Source of the DNA: Gillisia sp. Hel_I_86
GTDB taxonomy: Bacteria; Bacteroidota; Bacteroidia; Flavobacteriales; Flavobacteriaceae
NCBI RefSeq assembly: GCF_007827275.1
Contig: NZ_VISE01000001.1
Span: forward strand, 62,001-126,000
Reading direction: 5' to 3'
DNA length: 64,000 nt
Part shown: positions 44,341-53,192 of the stretch, piece after piece
Numbering within the stretch: position 1 is the stretch's first letter
How the letters are laid out: each line of letters begins with the position of its first letter
Position numbers and translations under genes: made by a program
The notes under the pieces: model-generated
Told to the model about the DNA's origin: nothing
Seen by the model: only the letters and a program-made list of their open reading frames with translations
Databases searched by the model: none

Positions 44341-46344
44341 ATGAAATTCAAAATCAAATCCGATTACAAACCTACCGGTGACCAACCACAAGCGATAAAA
44401 AAGCTGGTTTCAGGAATCGATGGAAACGAACAATACCAAACTTTATTGGGGGTCACCGGTTCCGGTAAAACCTTTACAGTTGCCAATGTTATTGAGGAAA
44501 TTCAGCGACCAACGCTGGTTTTGGCACATAACAAGACACTTGCTGCGCAGCTTTATTCTGAATTCAAACTATTCTTCCCAGATAACGCTGTGGAATATTT
44601 TGTGAGTTATTATGATTATTATCAACCCGAAGCTTTTATTCCAAGTTCTGGAACCTATATAGAAAAAGATCTTTCCATCAACGAAGAACTCGAAAAGCTT
44701 CGTTTAAGCACTACCTCTTCCCTGCTAAGCGGAAGGCGTGATATTATTGTAGTGGCATCTGTTTCCTGTTTGTATGGAATTGGAAATCCTGTGGAATTTA
44801 AAAAGAATGTAGTTTCTATTGAAAAGGATATGCATATTTCCAGGACCAAATTGCTGCACAGGTTGGTTCAGAGTTTATATTCCAGAACTGAAGCAGATTT
44901 TAGCCATGGTAATTTCAGGATAAAAGGAGATACTGTAGATGTCTTTCCCAGTTATGCCGATAATGCCTTCAGGATTCACTTTTTTGGAGATGATATTGAA
45001 GAAATAGAAGAGTTTGATCCTAAAACCAATGAAGTCTTAGAGAAATACGATAAATTAAATATCTATCCTGCAAATATGTTCGTCACCTCTCCAGATGTGC
45101 TTCAAGGCGCCATCAGGGAGATCCAGGATGATCTTGTGAAGCAGGTTGATTATTTCCAAGATATTGGAAAACATTTAGAGGCAAAACGTTTGGATGAACG
45201 CACCAATTTTGACCTGGAAATGATTCGGGAACTGGGGTATTGTTCAGGGATCGAGAATTATTCCCGCTATCTGGATGGAAGGCTATCCGGCACTAGGCCA
45301 TTCTGCTTATTGGATTATTTTCCAGACGATTATTTGATGGTGGTGGATGAAAGCCACGTTACCATTCCACAAGTACATGCTATGTATGGCGGTGACCGCT
45401 CCAGAAAAGAAAATTTAGTGGACTACGGATTTAGATTACCTGCTGCCATGGATAACCGACCTTTGAAATTCGAGGAATTTGAAGCCCTTCAAAATCAGGT
45501 GATTTATGTAAGTGCCACGCCTGCAGATTATGAACTACAAAAGACCGAAGGAATTTATATAGAACAAGTAATTAGGCCTACAGGATTGTTGGATCCTATT
45601 ATAGATGTTCGTCCAAGTTTGAATCAGATAGACGATTTAATCGAGGAAATTCATCTTAGGACAGAAAAAGATCAGCGGGTATTGGTTACCACACTTACCA
45701 AAAGAATGGCCGAGGAATTGACCAAATATCTTACCCGCATAAATGTGAGATGTAGATATATCCATTCTGATGTGGATACGTTGGAACGTGTGGAAATTAT
45801 GCAGGATCTACGAAAAGGGATTTTTGATGTGCTTATTGGAGTGAATTTATTGCGGGAAGGCTTAGATCTTCCAGAAGTATCATTAGTGGCTATTTTGGAT
45901 GCAGATAAGGAAGGTTTTTTAAGAAGCAACAGATCGTTAACACAAACTATTGGTCGTGCTGCCAGGCATTTAGAAGGCAAGGCCATCATGTATGCAGATA
46001 AAATTACGAACAGCATGCAAACAACCATCGATCAAACCAACTACAGGCGCGAAAAACAGATCGCATACAATACAAAGTACAATATAGAGCCCAAGGCATT
46101 AATAAAAGCTATTGAAAGTTCTTTGGTAGGTAAAAAACTGGATCCTTATGTGATAGAAACTGCACCAACTTTAAAAGCAGCCGAAAAAGAAACAGAATAT
46201 TTTAGCAAACCCCAATTGGCAAAACGAATTCGCACCAAACGGAAGGAAATGGAAACGGCGGCAAAAGAACTTGATTTTATGAGTGCGGCAAGACTGCGAG
46301 ATGAAATTAAAATGCTTCAAGATAAAACCAAGGCATTAAGTTAA
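44341..46344 (+). CDS. uvrB: Excinuclease ABC subunit B
   Basis: The 667-residue cytosolic helicase-like subunit of nucleotide excision repair verifies damage and loads UvrC. Helicase motifs are clear: GVTGSGKTFT (motif I), the beta-hairpin region YYDYYQPEAFIPSSGTYIEK, VVDESHVTIPQ (motif II), VSATPADYE, and GVNLLREGLDLPEVSLVAI and TIGRAARH (motifs V and VI). The C-terminal UVR domain (KEMETAAKELDFMSAARLRDEI) contacts UvrC. It appears to be a single-gene unit; no LexA-type operator was recognised. Confidence 0.97.
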   Translation: MKFKIKSDYKPTGDQPQAIKKLVSGIDGNEQYQTLLGVTGSGKTFTVANVIEEIQRPTLVLAHNKTLAAQLYSEFKLFFPDNAVEYFVSYYDYYQPEAFIPSSGTYIEKDLSINEELEKLRLSTTSSLLSGRRDIIVVASVSCLYGIGNPVEFKKNVVSIEKDMHISRTKLLHRLVQSLYSRTEADFSHGNFRIKGDTVDVFPSYADNAFRIHFFGDDIEEIEEFDPKTNEVLEKYDKLNIYPANMFVTSPDVLQGAIREIQDDLVKQVDYFQDIGKHLEAKRLDERTNFDLEMIRELGYCSGIENYSRYLDGRLSGTRPFCLLDYFPDDYLMVVDESHVTIPQVHAMYGGDRSRKENLVDYGFRLPAAMDNRPLKFEEFEALQNQVIYVSATPADYELQKTEGIYIEQVIRPTGLLDPIIDVRPSLNQIDDLIEEIHLRTEKDQRVLVTTLTKRMAEELTKYLTRINVRCRYIHSDVDTLERVEIMQDLRKGIFDVLIGVNLLREGLDLPEVSLVAILDADKEGFLRSNRSLTQTIGRAARHLEGKAIMYADKITNSMQTTIDQTNYRREKQIAYNTKYNIEPKALIKAIESSLVGKKLDPYVIETAPTLKAAEKETEYFSKPQLAKRIRTKRKEMETAAKELDFMSAARLRDEIKMLQDKTKALS

Positions 46345-46483
46345 AATAAGTTTTTGGGTTAATATTTAATCTTATTGTGTTAATAATTTTTGTAATTAAC
46401 TAAAAATCAACTATCTAATTTAATACCTTTCAGTATTATTTTCACATTAACCCTACTTATTGTGGTGGTTAATTGTGTTGTAA

Positions 46484-47695
46484 ATGAAATGTTATTTAAT
46501 TGCTTTTCTTTCTATACCATTTTTGGCTGTTTGCCAAGTTGGTATAAATACGTCTTCTCCCAAGGCCCAATTAGATATTGTAGCAATTTCCCCCGACAAT
46601 CCGTTGATGATTGACGGACTCTTGATTCCAAGAATCCAAAAATTTCCAATGGAACCTCCCGCTAAAGACCAGCATGGTATGCTGGTCTTTTTAAATTCCA
46701 ACGTGACAACTCAAAAAAGTGGATTTTACTTTTGGAACAACGATTCGCAAAAATGGGAAGCTCTGTCTGGAAATGCTTCAGAAAATTTCTATAAACCAAC
46801 CACCACCGTAAGTCCAAATAATATCACTGATGCCATATATAGAAATGGAAATATTGGAATTGGTACCCAAGATATTACTTCAAAATTACAAATAGCTTTA
46901 AACTCTACTTCGGAAGCAGCGATCAAGAAAGGTTTGGAAGTTGATAATAATAACCCTGCTGTAGATAATCTCACAACTTATGGGATTATTAGCGACAACC
47001 GTAGTGCTACGAATGGAACTAAATATGGCTTCAAAAATAATGTGGGTGGTATTGGTACGGGAATCCATTATGGGATTTTTAATGAAACCTATCAGAATTC
47101 TGGAACCAATGATATTTATGGAATATATAATAGAGTTGGTAAGACCTTCGGAACCAATAGCAGCAATTATGGAGTTTATAGCGAAATAGGGCAAATTACT
47201 GGTACCGGTAAAATATATGGAGTTTATAGTGTGGCTTACGGAAGCAATCCCGATAAAGTATATGCCGGTTATTTCGCAGGAAGGGTGGGAATTGGTAATA
47301 CACCCACAGAAGAATATATCTTTCCCGCCACCAGAGGAAGTAATTCCCAGACATTGACCTTAGACTCCTCAGGAAATATGAACTGGACGTACCCCAATGC
47401 ACAAAATTATGTAACTACAGGAAGTGCAACCGGAGATTTTGTAATAACAGAAGATGTTGGAACTTTACGTATTAACAATGATTTGAGCCAAATAATAATT
47501 CCTCCAGCAAATCTTAATAAAGGGCGAATTATTAGACTTATTGGATGGGATGGAATTGGAAACAAGAATTTTGTGTTTTCCAATGCAGATAATTTGTATG
47601 ATGTACGCAACAAGGTAAATGTTACTGGCATTGGAGCCAACCAAATTTTCACGATCCAGAGTGCGGGGAACCGCTGGATTTTGTTGAATAAGTAA
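46484..47695 (+). CDS. Secreted flavobacterial repeat protein of unknown function
   Basis: The 403-residue protein has a signal peptide (about 1-18, to AVCQ) followed by VGINTSSPKAQLDI, a start common to many secreted Bacteroidota proteins. The middle (about 165-275) carries loose repeats of about 22-25 residues built around YG(I/V)(Y/F) (IHYGIFNETYQ, DIYGIYNRVGK, SNYGVYSEIGQ, KIYGVYSVAYG), suggesting a beta-solenoid like phage-tail or adhesin shafts. No type IX sorting domain is seen at the C-terminus. A 139-bp AT-rich leader containing the inverted repeat TAATAC-N6-GTATTA (46421-46438) precedes it. Function is unknown. Confidence 0.8.
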   Translation: MKCYLIAFLSIPFLAVCQVGINTSSPKAQLDIVAISPDNPLMIDGLLIPRIQKFPMEPPAKDQHGMLVFLNSNVTTQKSGFYFWNNDSQKWEALSGNASENFYKPTTTVSPNNITDAIYRNGNIGIGTQDITSKLQIALNSTSEAAIKKGLEVDNNNPAVDNLTTYGIISDNRSATNGTKYGFKNNVGGIGTGIHYGIFNETYQNSGTNDIYGIYNRVGKTFGTNSSNYGVYSEIGQITGTGKIYGVYSVAYGSNPDKVYAGYFAGRVGIGNTPTEEYIFPATRGSNSQTLTLDSSGNMNWTYPNAQNYVTTGSATGDFVITEDVGTLRINNDLSQIIIPPANLNKGRIIRLIGWDGIGNKNFVFSNADNLYDVRNKVNVTGIGANQIFTIQSAGNRWILLNK

Positions 47696-47717
47696 AAAGC
47701 GCCAATAGGCGCTTTTT
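47694..47717. terminator. Bidirectional rho-independent terminator
   Basis: AAAAAGCGCC (47694-47703) and GGCGCTTTTT (47708-47717) form a perfect 10-bp stem with a 4-nt loop between the convergent secreted-protein and hsp20 genes. It is the clearest terminator of the window. Confidence 0.88.
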
Positions 47718-47740
47718 ACTTAGAACCTTGCAATGTAGTA

Positions 47741-48184
47741 TTACTTAATTTCAATCATTCGTTTTGCCCGTTGTTTGGCTTCTTCCTTCTTAGGAAGTTT
47801 AATTTCCAGGACTCCATCCTTATAAGCAGCAGAGATTTTCTCGCTTTCTACCGATTCAGGCAAACTAAAGGCTCTCCTAAAATTAGTGTAATTAAATTCT
47901 TTTCTTGTAAATCTTCCGTTAGTATCGGTAGATTCATGTTCTAATTTTTCTTCAGAAGAGATGGTTAGTACATTGTTATCCAATTCGATATTGAATTGTT
48001 TTTTGGATTTTCCAGGTGCTGCAACCGCAACAAAAAAATTCTCATCGGTTTCCTGAATATTCGCCGCAGGAATACGAGTACCAATGTTTCCTACATTTGA
48101 GGTACCACCGGACCAATCGTTCTTGAAAATATCGTCAAAAACAGATGGTAACCATTCATCTTCATTTCTCTTAATTAAATTCAT
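47741..48184 (-). CDS. Hsp20/alpha-crystallin family small heat-shock protein
   Basis: The 147-residue cytosolic chaperone holds unfolding proteins in solution. A short N-terminal arm (MNLIKRNEDEWLPSVFDDIF) precedes the alpha-crystallin domain (about 38-135) with NIQETDENFFVAVAAPGKSK, FRRAFSLPESVESEKISAAY and the conserved KDGVLEIKLPK. No CIRCE or HrcA-type operator was found in the 200-bp upstream gap, which is AT-rich and otherwise unremarkable. Confidence 0.93.
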   Translation of the reverse strand: MNLIKRNEDEWLPSVFDDIFKNDWSGGTSNVGNIGTRIPAANIQETDENFFVAVAAPGKSKKQFNIELDNNVLTISSEEKLEHESTDTNGRFTRKEFNYTNFRRAFSLPESVESEKISAAYKDGVLEIKLPKKEEAKQRAKRMIEIK

Positions 48185-48384
48185 AACATCAAATTTTTAG
48201 TTGAACATCATTTTACATATACTCAGCAAAAAAAATTCCAATCCGTTCTTCAAGTCAAAATGACCTGAAACCCATTGGTTTAACTGACTTTTTGTCTTTT
48301 GGGATTTAGTCAAAAATCAAATAAATGTGAAGTATATTAGTGACCCATTCTGAAAATGGTATTTTTAAGGTCTGAAATCATTTT

Positions 48385-49695
48385 ATGAAAAAACTATTTT
48401 ATCGTAGCCTTTCCTTTTTTAATACCATAGAAAGTAAAATTGCGTTTTATCCTACAGTTTTAGCTTTATTGGGAATCTTCTTTGCTTTTCTTTTAATATA
48501 CCTTGAGAGTTTGGGGGTTTCCAAATATCTATTGGAAAAAGCTCCCATCCTTGTGGTGGATAATGGCAACACAGCCATGACCATACTTTCAGCATTGATC
48601 TCCGGTCTAATTTCTGTTATAGTATTTAGCTTTTCCATGGTGATGCTTTTATTGAGTCAGGCCTCGAACAATTATTCTCCAAGGCTGTTACCAGGGTTAA
48701 TTTCAGACAGGAAGCACCAGATCATTCTAGGCATCTATCTTTCTACTATTCTTTACAATATTTTTATATTATTTTCCATACAACCTACGGGGGATAAATA
48801 TCAAATCCCCGGCTTTTCGGTATTAATAGGTATTTTAGGCACTGTGATATGCATTTATGCCTTTATCTATTTTATTCATAATATCTCCCAGTCCATCCAA
48901 ATAAGCAATATTCTAAAGAAAATCTATACCCAATCCAAAATTAGATTAACAGAAGTTATAGAAAAAGAAACCCCACATTTATCCCCTTTTCCAGATAGTG
49001 AGGACTGGCATGAATACCACTCAGAGAAAAATGGCTATCTACAAAATATTTCCTATACCAGTATGATTGGTTTTAGTAAAGAAAACGACACTAAACTCCA
49101 TATACTCCCATATAAGGGCAGCTTTATTTTAAGCGGAATCCCCTTGTTCAAATCCCAGAAAGAGCTTGGCAAAAAGCAGGTAGACCAAGTATTGCAAAAT
49201 ATTAGCTTTGCACGGGAAGAATTGGTAGAAGACAATTATGTTCTAGGTTTCAAGCAAATTACCGAAATAATTTTAAAGGCGATGTCCCCTGGGATCAACG
49301 ACCCGGGAACTGCCATAAATGCAATAGATTATCTTACGGAATTGTTAGCCTTGCGAATGCAAAAAAAGGATATCAATGTAATCCGTAAAGAAGAGGTGCC
49401 TTATGTAAAGATCAACACCGTAGATTTTAAAGATCTTCTCTATCAAGTTATGGTAGCCATTAGGACCTATTGCAAGCATGATGTTACCCTGTGCCAGAAA
49501 TTATTGGTGATGTTGCATTATTTACTTCAACAAAAAACCTATAATGAAGATTATTATGATAATATAAAAGAGGAAGCTGCAGTCCTACTGGCAGATGCAA
49601 AAGAAGCCATTACAAATCCTACCGATATAGATAGACTGACCAACTTGGCAAAAACTTTTACCTTTCAATTAAATCATGCCGCCAAAAATGAATAA
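48385..49695 (+). CDS. DUF2254 family membrane protein
   Basis: The 436-residue inner-membrane protein has helices near 20-40, 63-90, 112-132 and 145-170. A large cytosolic domain follows with FKQITEIILKAMSPGINDPGTAINAIDYL, the family signature. Function is unknown. Its last codons overlap the esterase gene by 8 bp from the start chosen there, suggesting co-expression. Length is normal for the family. Confidence 0.88.
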   Translation: MKKLFYRSLSFFNTIESKIAFYPTVLALLGIFFAFLLIYLESLGVSKYLLEKAPILVVDNGNTAMTILSALISGLISVIVFSFSMVMLLLSQASNNYSPRLLPGLISDRKHQIILGIYLSTILYNIFILFSIQPTGDKYQIPGFSVLIGILGTVICIYAFIYFIHNISQSIQISNILKKIYTQSKIRLTEVIEKETPHLSPFPDSEDWHEYHSEKNGYLQNISYTSMIGFSKENDTKLHILPYKGSFILSGIPLFKSQKELGKKQVDQVLQNISFAREELVEDNYVLGFKQITEIILKAMSPGINDPGTAINAIDYLTELLALRMQKKDINVIRKEEVPYVKINTVDFKDLLYQVMVAIRTYCKHDVTLCQKLLVMLHYLLQQKTYNEDYYDNIKEEAAVLLADAKEAITNPTDIDRLTNLAKTFTFQLNHAAKNE

Positions 49696-50512
49696 ACATT
49701 TTTTGAAAATATTGTTTGTTGTTGCAACGATCCTTTTTGCACTTCCAACGATGGCGCAAACAACAGCATCGAAAAATGTAAGCACCTTTACTATCGATGC
49801 TCCCAAGTTGGACACTATTAAAAAAATCTGGATCTATTTACCGGAATCTTACAACACTTCAAACAAGAAATTTCCCGTGCTATATTTGCAAGATGCTCAA
49901 AATTTATTCAATGCCCATATATCCTACGCGGGAGAATGGAAAGTAGATGAGGCTTTGGACAGTCTCAAGCTGGATCTCATTGTAATTGGGATTGAACATG
50001 GAAATGAAAAACGCGTGGACGAATTAACCCCTTTTCCTCATCCAGAACATAAAGGAGGAAAAGCAAATGATTATTTGGAATTTATTCTAAAAACGCTAAA
50101 ACCAAAGGTGGATTCCCTTTACAATACTTCTACTATTGCTGAAAATACTTTTATTGGCGGTAGCTCTTTAGGCGGGCTTTTCTCTTATTATGCCACTTTG
50201 AAGCATCCAGATGTTTTTGGAAAAGCGATTATCTTCTCGCCTAGTTTTTGGTATTCTGAAGACATTTTCGATTTAACTGAAAGTATAAAATCAAATAGTT
50301 TTTCCAAAACTGAACTCTATTTTAGAGCGGGGGAAAAAGAAAGCGAAACGATGGTACCGCTGATGTTTAAAATGAAAGAATTGCTTAGCTGTAAGTTGAA
50401 TTCTGAAGCGCAATTAAATATAGCTTCCATTCCCAATGGCGAACATAACGAAGCGCTTTGGGCAAAAGTGTTTCCAGATGCAGCACTTTGGTTATTGGAA
50501 TTGGATAAATGA
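49688..50512 (+). CDS. Secreted alpha/beta hydrolase, esterase D type
   Basis: The ATG at 49688 gives 274 residues with a good signal peptide (about 1-24, to PTMAQ); an ATG at 49676 would add four residues and overlap further with the DUF2254 gene. The esterase (PF00756-like) fold is shown by PVLYLQDAQNLF and the nucleophile elbow FIGGSSLGGLFSYYA (S160). A later Glu/Asp and the His in GEHNEALWAKVFPDAALW complete the triad. Such enzymes cleave acyl esters, including siderophore or polysaccharide esters; the substrate is unknown. Confidence 0.88.
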   Translation: MNKHFLKILFVVATILFALPTMAQTTASKNVSTFTIDAPKLDTIKKIWIYLPESYNTSNKKFPVLYLQDAQNLFNAHISYAGEWKVDEALDSLKLDLIVIGIEHGNEKRVDELTPFPHPEHKGGKANDYLEFILKTLKPKVDSLYNTSTIAENTFIGGSSLGGLFSYYATLKHPDVFGKAIIFSPSFWYSEDIFDLTESIKSNSFSKTELYFRAGEKESETMVPLMFKMKELLSCKLNSEAQLNIASIPNGEHNEALWAKVFPDAALWLLELDK

Positions 50513-51145
50513 TCTGAAAAGAACCACAATGTAAATCTTTACAGAATACTTATTTAAAAAGCCACGAATTCACGAATCATCTTTAAATAATTCTGGATTG
50601 ACCATAAAATATCATGAACAGTTAAAAGACCTCATTCTGTCCCGATAATCACGAAGATCGAATTGTCATTCTGGACATAATGAAGAATCTCAATGGAGCA
50701 TTATTCATTGAAATGTAAAGGGATCCTTCCTTCGTCGGGATGACAAGTTAGTGTTGCAATGTCCCTTCCAGCGCAGTCGAGAAGTCGTTCTGTCCCGATA
50801 ATCATGAAGATCGAATTGTCATTCTGAACATAGTGAAGAATCTCAATGAAGCATTATTCATTGAAATATAAAGAGATCCCTCCTACCATTGACGTATTTT
50901 TATTTATTTGCGAATCCAAGACCCTGAAACCAGTTCAGGGTGACGATGCGGAATTGTCGTCATGCTGAACTTGTTTCAGCATCCCATCAGCTTATATAAA
51001 AAACACGTCAATTCCCTACGCTGGATAATTTTTTATCATAGGTCTCAGGTGACGAGATAATTTATATGAGAGAAAAAGCGCTTACATAATGTAATTCGTG
51101 AATTTATGGCCAATATTTTAAAAGAGTGCCACTACTTAGAGCGGA
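50513..51145. repeat. Repeat-filled gap: 153-bp direct duplication and a composite palindromic element
   Basis: No gene lies in these 633 bp. The block 50634-50726 (TTCTGTCCCGATAATCACGA onwards, including GTCATTCTG...GAAGAATCTCAATG) recurs at 50787-50879, exactly 153 bp on, with a few changes. The stretch 50884-51054 is a near-identical copy of the 170-bp element at 14111. The sequence between the copies contains TTCGTCGGGATGACA and CAGTCGAGAAGTCG, the same vocabulary as the 198-bp array at 6.9-7.7 kb. It separates the convergent esterase and DUF885 genes. Confidence 0.93.
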
Positions 51146-52975
51146 CTATGTTGTTTTCTTGGATTGTACCCATTCCTGCACCATTTCTTCCAATACATTT
51201 AACGGTACTGCGCCATTGGTAAGAACTACATCATGAAATTCCCTAATATCGAAATCTTCACCTAATTGAATCTTGGCCTCTTCCCGTAATTCCACGATCT
51301 TATTCATCCCGATCTTATAAGCAGTAGCCTGTCCCGGCATCACGATATGTCGCTCTACCATTTTCACGCAATCACTTTCTGCATTTGGGGTATTCTCCTT
51401 ATAATACGCAATCCCTTCTTCCCTGGTCCATTTTTTAGAATGGATTCCGGTATCTACAACTAATCGGCACGATCTCCAAAGTTCCATCGCCAATCTTCCA
51501 AAATCTGAATAGGGATCTTTATAAAAGCCTATTTCCTTTGGTACTAATTCACTGTACAATCCCCAACCTTCTACATATGCAGTATAAAAAGAGAATTTTC
51601 TAAACATGGGAATGCTATCCAATTCTTGGGCAATCGCAATCTGCATATGGTGCCCGGGAATGCCTTCATGAAAGGCCAAAGCTTCCATCTGATAGGTTGG
51701 CATCGCCTCCATGTCGTATAAGTTTGCATAATAGGTTCCCGGTCTGGACCCATCGATCGCCGGAGCTTGATAAAAGGCTTTTCCTGCACTCTTTTCCCTA
51801 AATGCTTCCACCGCTTTTACAACAATATCTGCTTTGGGCTTTGTGATAAAAAGATCGTCCAGCTTTCCTTTCATTTTATTGATTAGCTTGGTAGCTTCAG
51901 ATAAATAGCGTTTTTTTCCTTCTGCAGTATTTGGATAATAAAATTGCTTCTCTGTTCTCATAAACTCAAAGAAATCTTGTAAAGATCCTTTAAATCCAGT
52001 CGTTTTCATGATCTCCTCCATTTCGCCATGAATTCTGGCAACCTCGCTTAATCCTATTTCATGAATCTCATTTGCATTGAGATCTGTCGTAGTTATCCTT
52101 TTTAGCCTATTTTTGTAAAAAGCTTCCCCTTTGGGAAATTTCCAAGCTCCATGATCTGTCGTGGCACGCTGCTGTTGATCTTCCAATGTGGCAATTAAAT
52201 TCTCATAAGCAGTTCTAACGGAAGTATTCAAGGCATTCTCGGCTTTATTAATAAGTTTTAAATGGTCTGCTTCTGGCAATTTCAATCCTTTTACTTTCAA
52301 TTTAAAATCTTCTAAAAGCGCACTCGCCTCCTTGGAATTTGTAAATGGCCTTCCTTTTAGAACATTCCTTGAATCATCGATCACTTTTTCGAAAACGAAT
52401 TTTGGGGGCAAAATGCCATTTTGTTCCCTCACTTTTAATCCTTCTACAATTTGCTCCATTGCCTTTGGCAACCCATTCAATCTTTCAATATATGCTTCGG
52501 CATCCGGTATAGAATCTATGCGATGCATATTAATCAAAAATGCAGGTAATTCTGTATGATATCCATGCATCTGATTGATGGGATAATTATAGAAACGGTA
52601 CTCATAATCGGCGATTTCCTCTTTGAGATTTTGCTTAAATAACCGGTAACTTAATTCGGTCTGATCATCCAAGGCTAGCTCATCTACCTTTTCCATATAC
52701 GCTAATCGCTTTTTCGATTTTTCAAGATCATCTGTATATTTTTGGGAAGAGAAATCGTCCCATTTTCCATAATTGGTCTTTCTCCCCAATCGGGTTTGCA
52801 TCATGGGGGAATCAGCCAGGTCCTTTTCGAATTCAGCTTCAAAATAATCGTTTAATTCCTTAGAACTTCTCTCAATTTCTTCTGAAGAAAGGTCTTCACT
52901 TTTCTTGTCCTCTTCGCAAGAAACCAAACTGCTTAGGAACACAAGGGCCAAAAATCCTTTTAATATATTTTTCAT
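51146..52975 (-). CDS. DUF885 family lipoprotein, metallopeptidase-like
   Basis: The 609-residue protein has a lipoprotein signal (LALVFLSSLVSC, lipid-anchored Cys at about 20). The DUF885 domain fills the rest. It shows AFHEGIPGHHMQIAIAQEL (H436, E437, H442), an HExxxxH variant of a zinc site, and a downstream Glu in YVEGWGLYSE that could be the third ligand. The family is related to M32-type carboxypeptidases and is probably an outer-membrane- or periplasm-anchored peptidase. It stands between two repeat-bearing gaps. Confidence 0.88.
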   Translation of the reverse strand: MKNILKGFLALVFLSSLVSCEEDKKSEDLSSEEIERSSKELNDYFEAEFEKDLADSPMMQTRLGRKTNYGKWDDFSSQKYTDDLEKSKKRLAYMEKVDELALDDQTELSYRLFKQNLKEEIADYEYRFYNYPINQMHGYHTELPAFLINMHRIDSIPDAEAYIERLNGLPKAMEQIVEGLKVREQNGILPPKFVFEKVIDDSRNVLKGRPFTNSKEASALLEDFKLKVKGLKLPEADHLKLINKAENALNTSVRTAYENLIATLEDQQQRATTDHGAWKFPKGEAFYKNRLKRITTTDLNANEIHEIGLSEVARIHGEMEEIMKTTGFKGSLQDFFEFMRTEKQFYYPNTAEGKKRYLSEATKLINKMKGKLDDLFITKPKADIVVKAVEAFREKSAGKAFYQAPAIDGSRPGTYYANLYDMEAMPTYQMEALAFHEGIPGHHMQIAIAQELDSIPMFRKFSFYTAYVEGWGLYSELVPKEIGFYKDPYSDFGRLAMELWRSCRLVVDTGIHSKKWTREEGIAYYKENTPNAESDCVKMVERHIVMPGQATAYKIGMNKIVELREEAKIQLGEDFDIREFHDVVLTNGAVPLNVLEEMVQEWVQSKKTT

Positions 52976-53020
52976 ATAGTCATTTTTGATTGTCCGTAAA
53001 GTATCATAAACCGATAAAGG

Positions 53021-53134
53021 ACGTCATTCTGTTCCGATAGCTATCGGAATTGTTTCAGAATCTCATAATAAGGTAAATCAATACAACAAATTGAGACCCT
53101 GAAATATCCCGACGCTTCGGGACAGGATGACGAG
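53021..53134. repeat. Two palindromic repeat modules with exchanged inner hairpins
   Basis: In the 217-bp gap between DUF885 and CocE genes, CGTCATTCTG...CAGAATCTC encloses the perfect 14-bp palindrome CCGATAGCTATCGG (53034-53047). The following GAGACCCTGAA...GGATGACG encloses TCCCGA-CGCT-TCGGGA (53107-53122). The outer arms are those of the other repeats in the window; the inner hairpins are different. Confidence 0.85.
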
Positions 53135-53192
53135 ATAACTATCGTGATAAGAACGGATATATATATTAATCGTTTTAATTTATATTAATACA

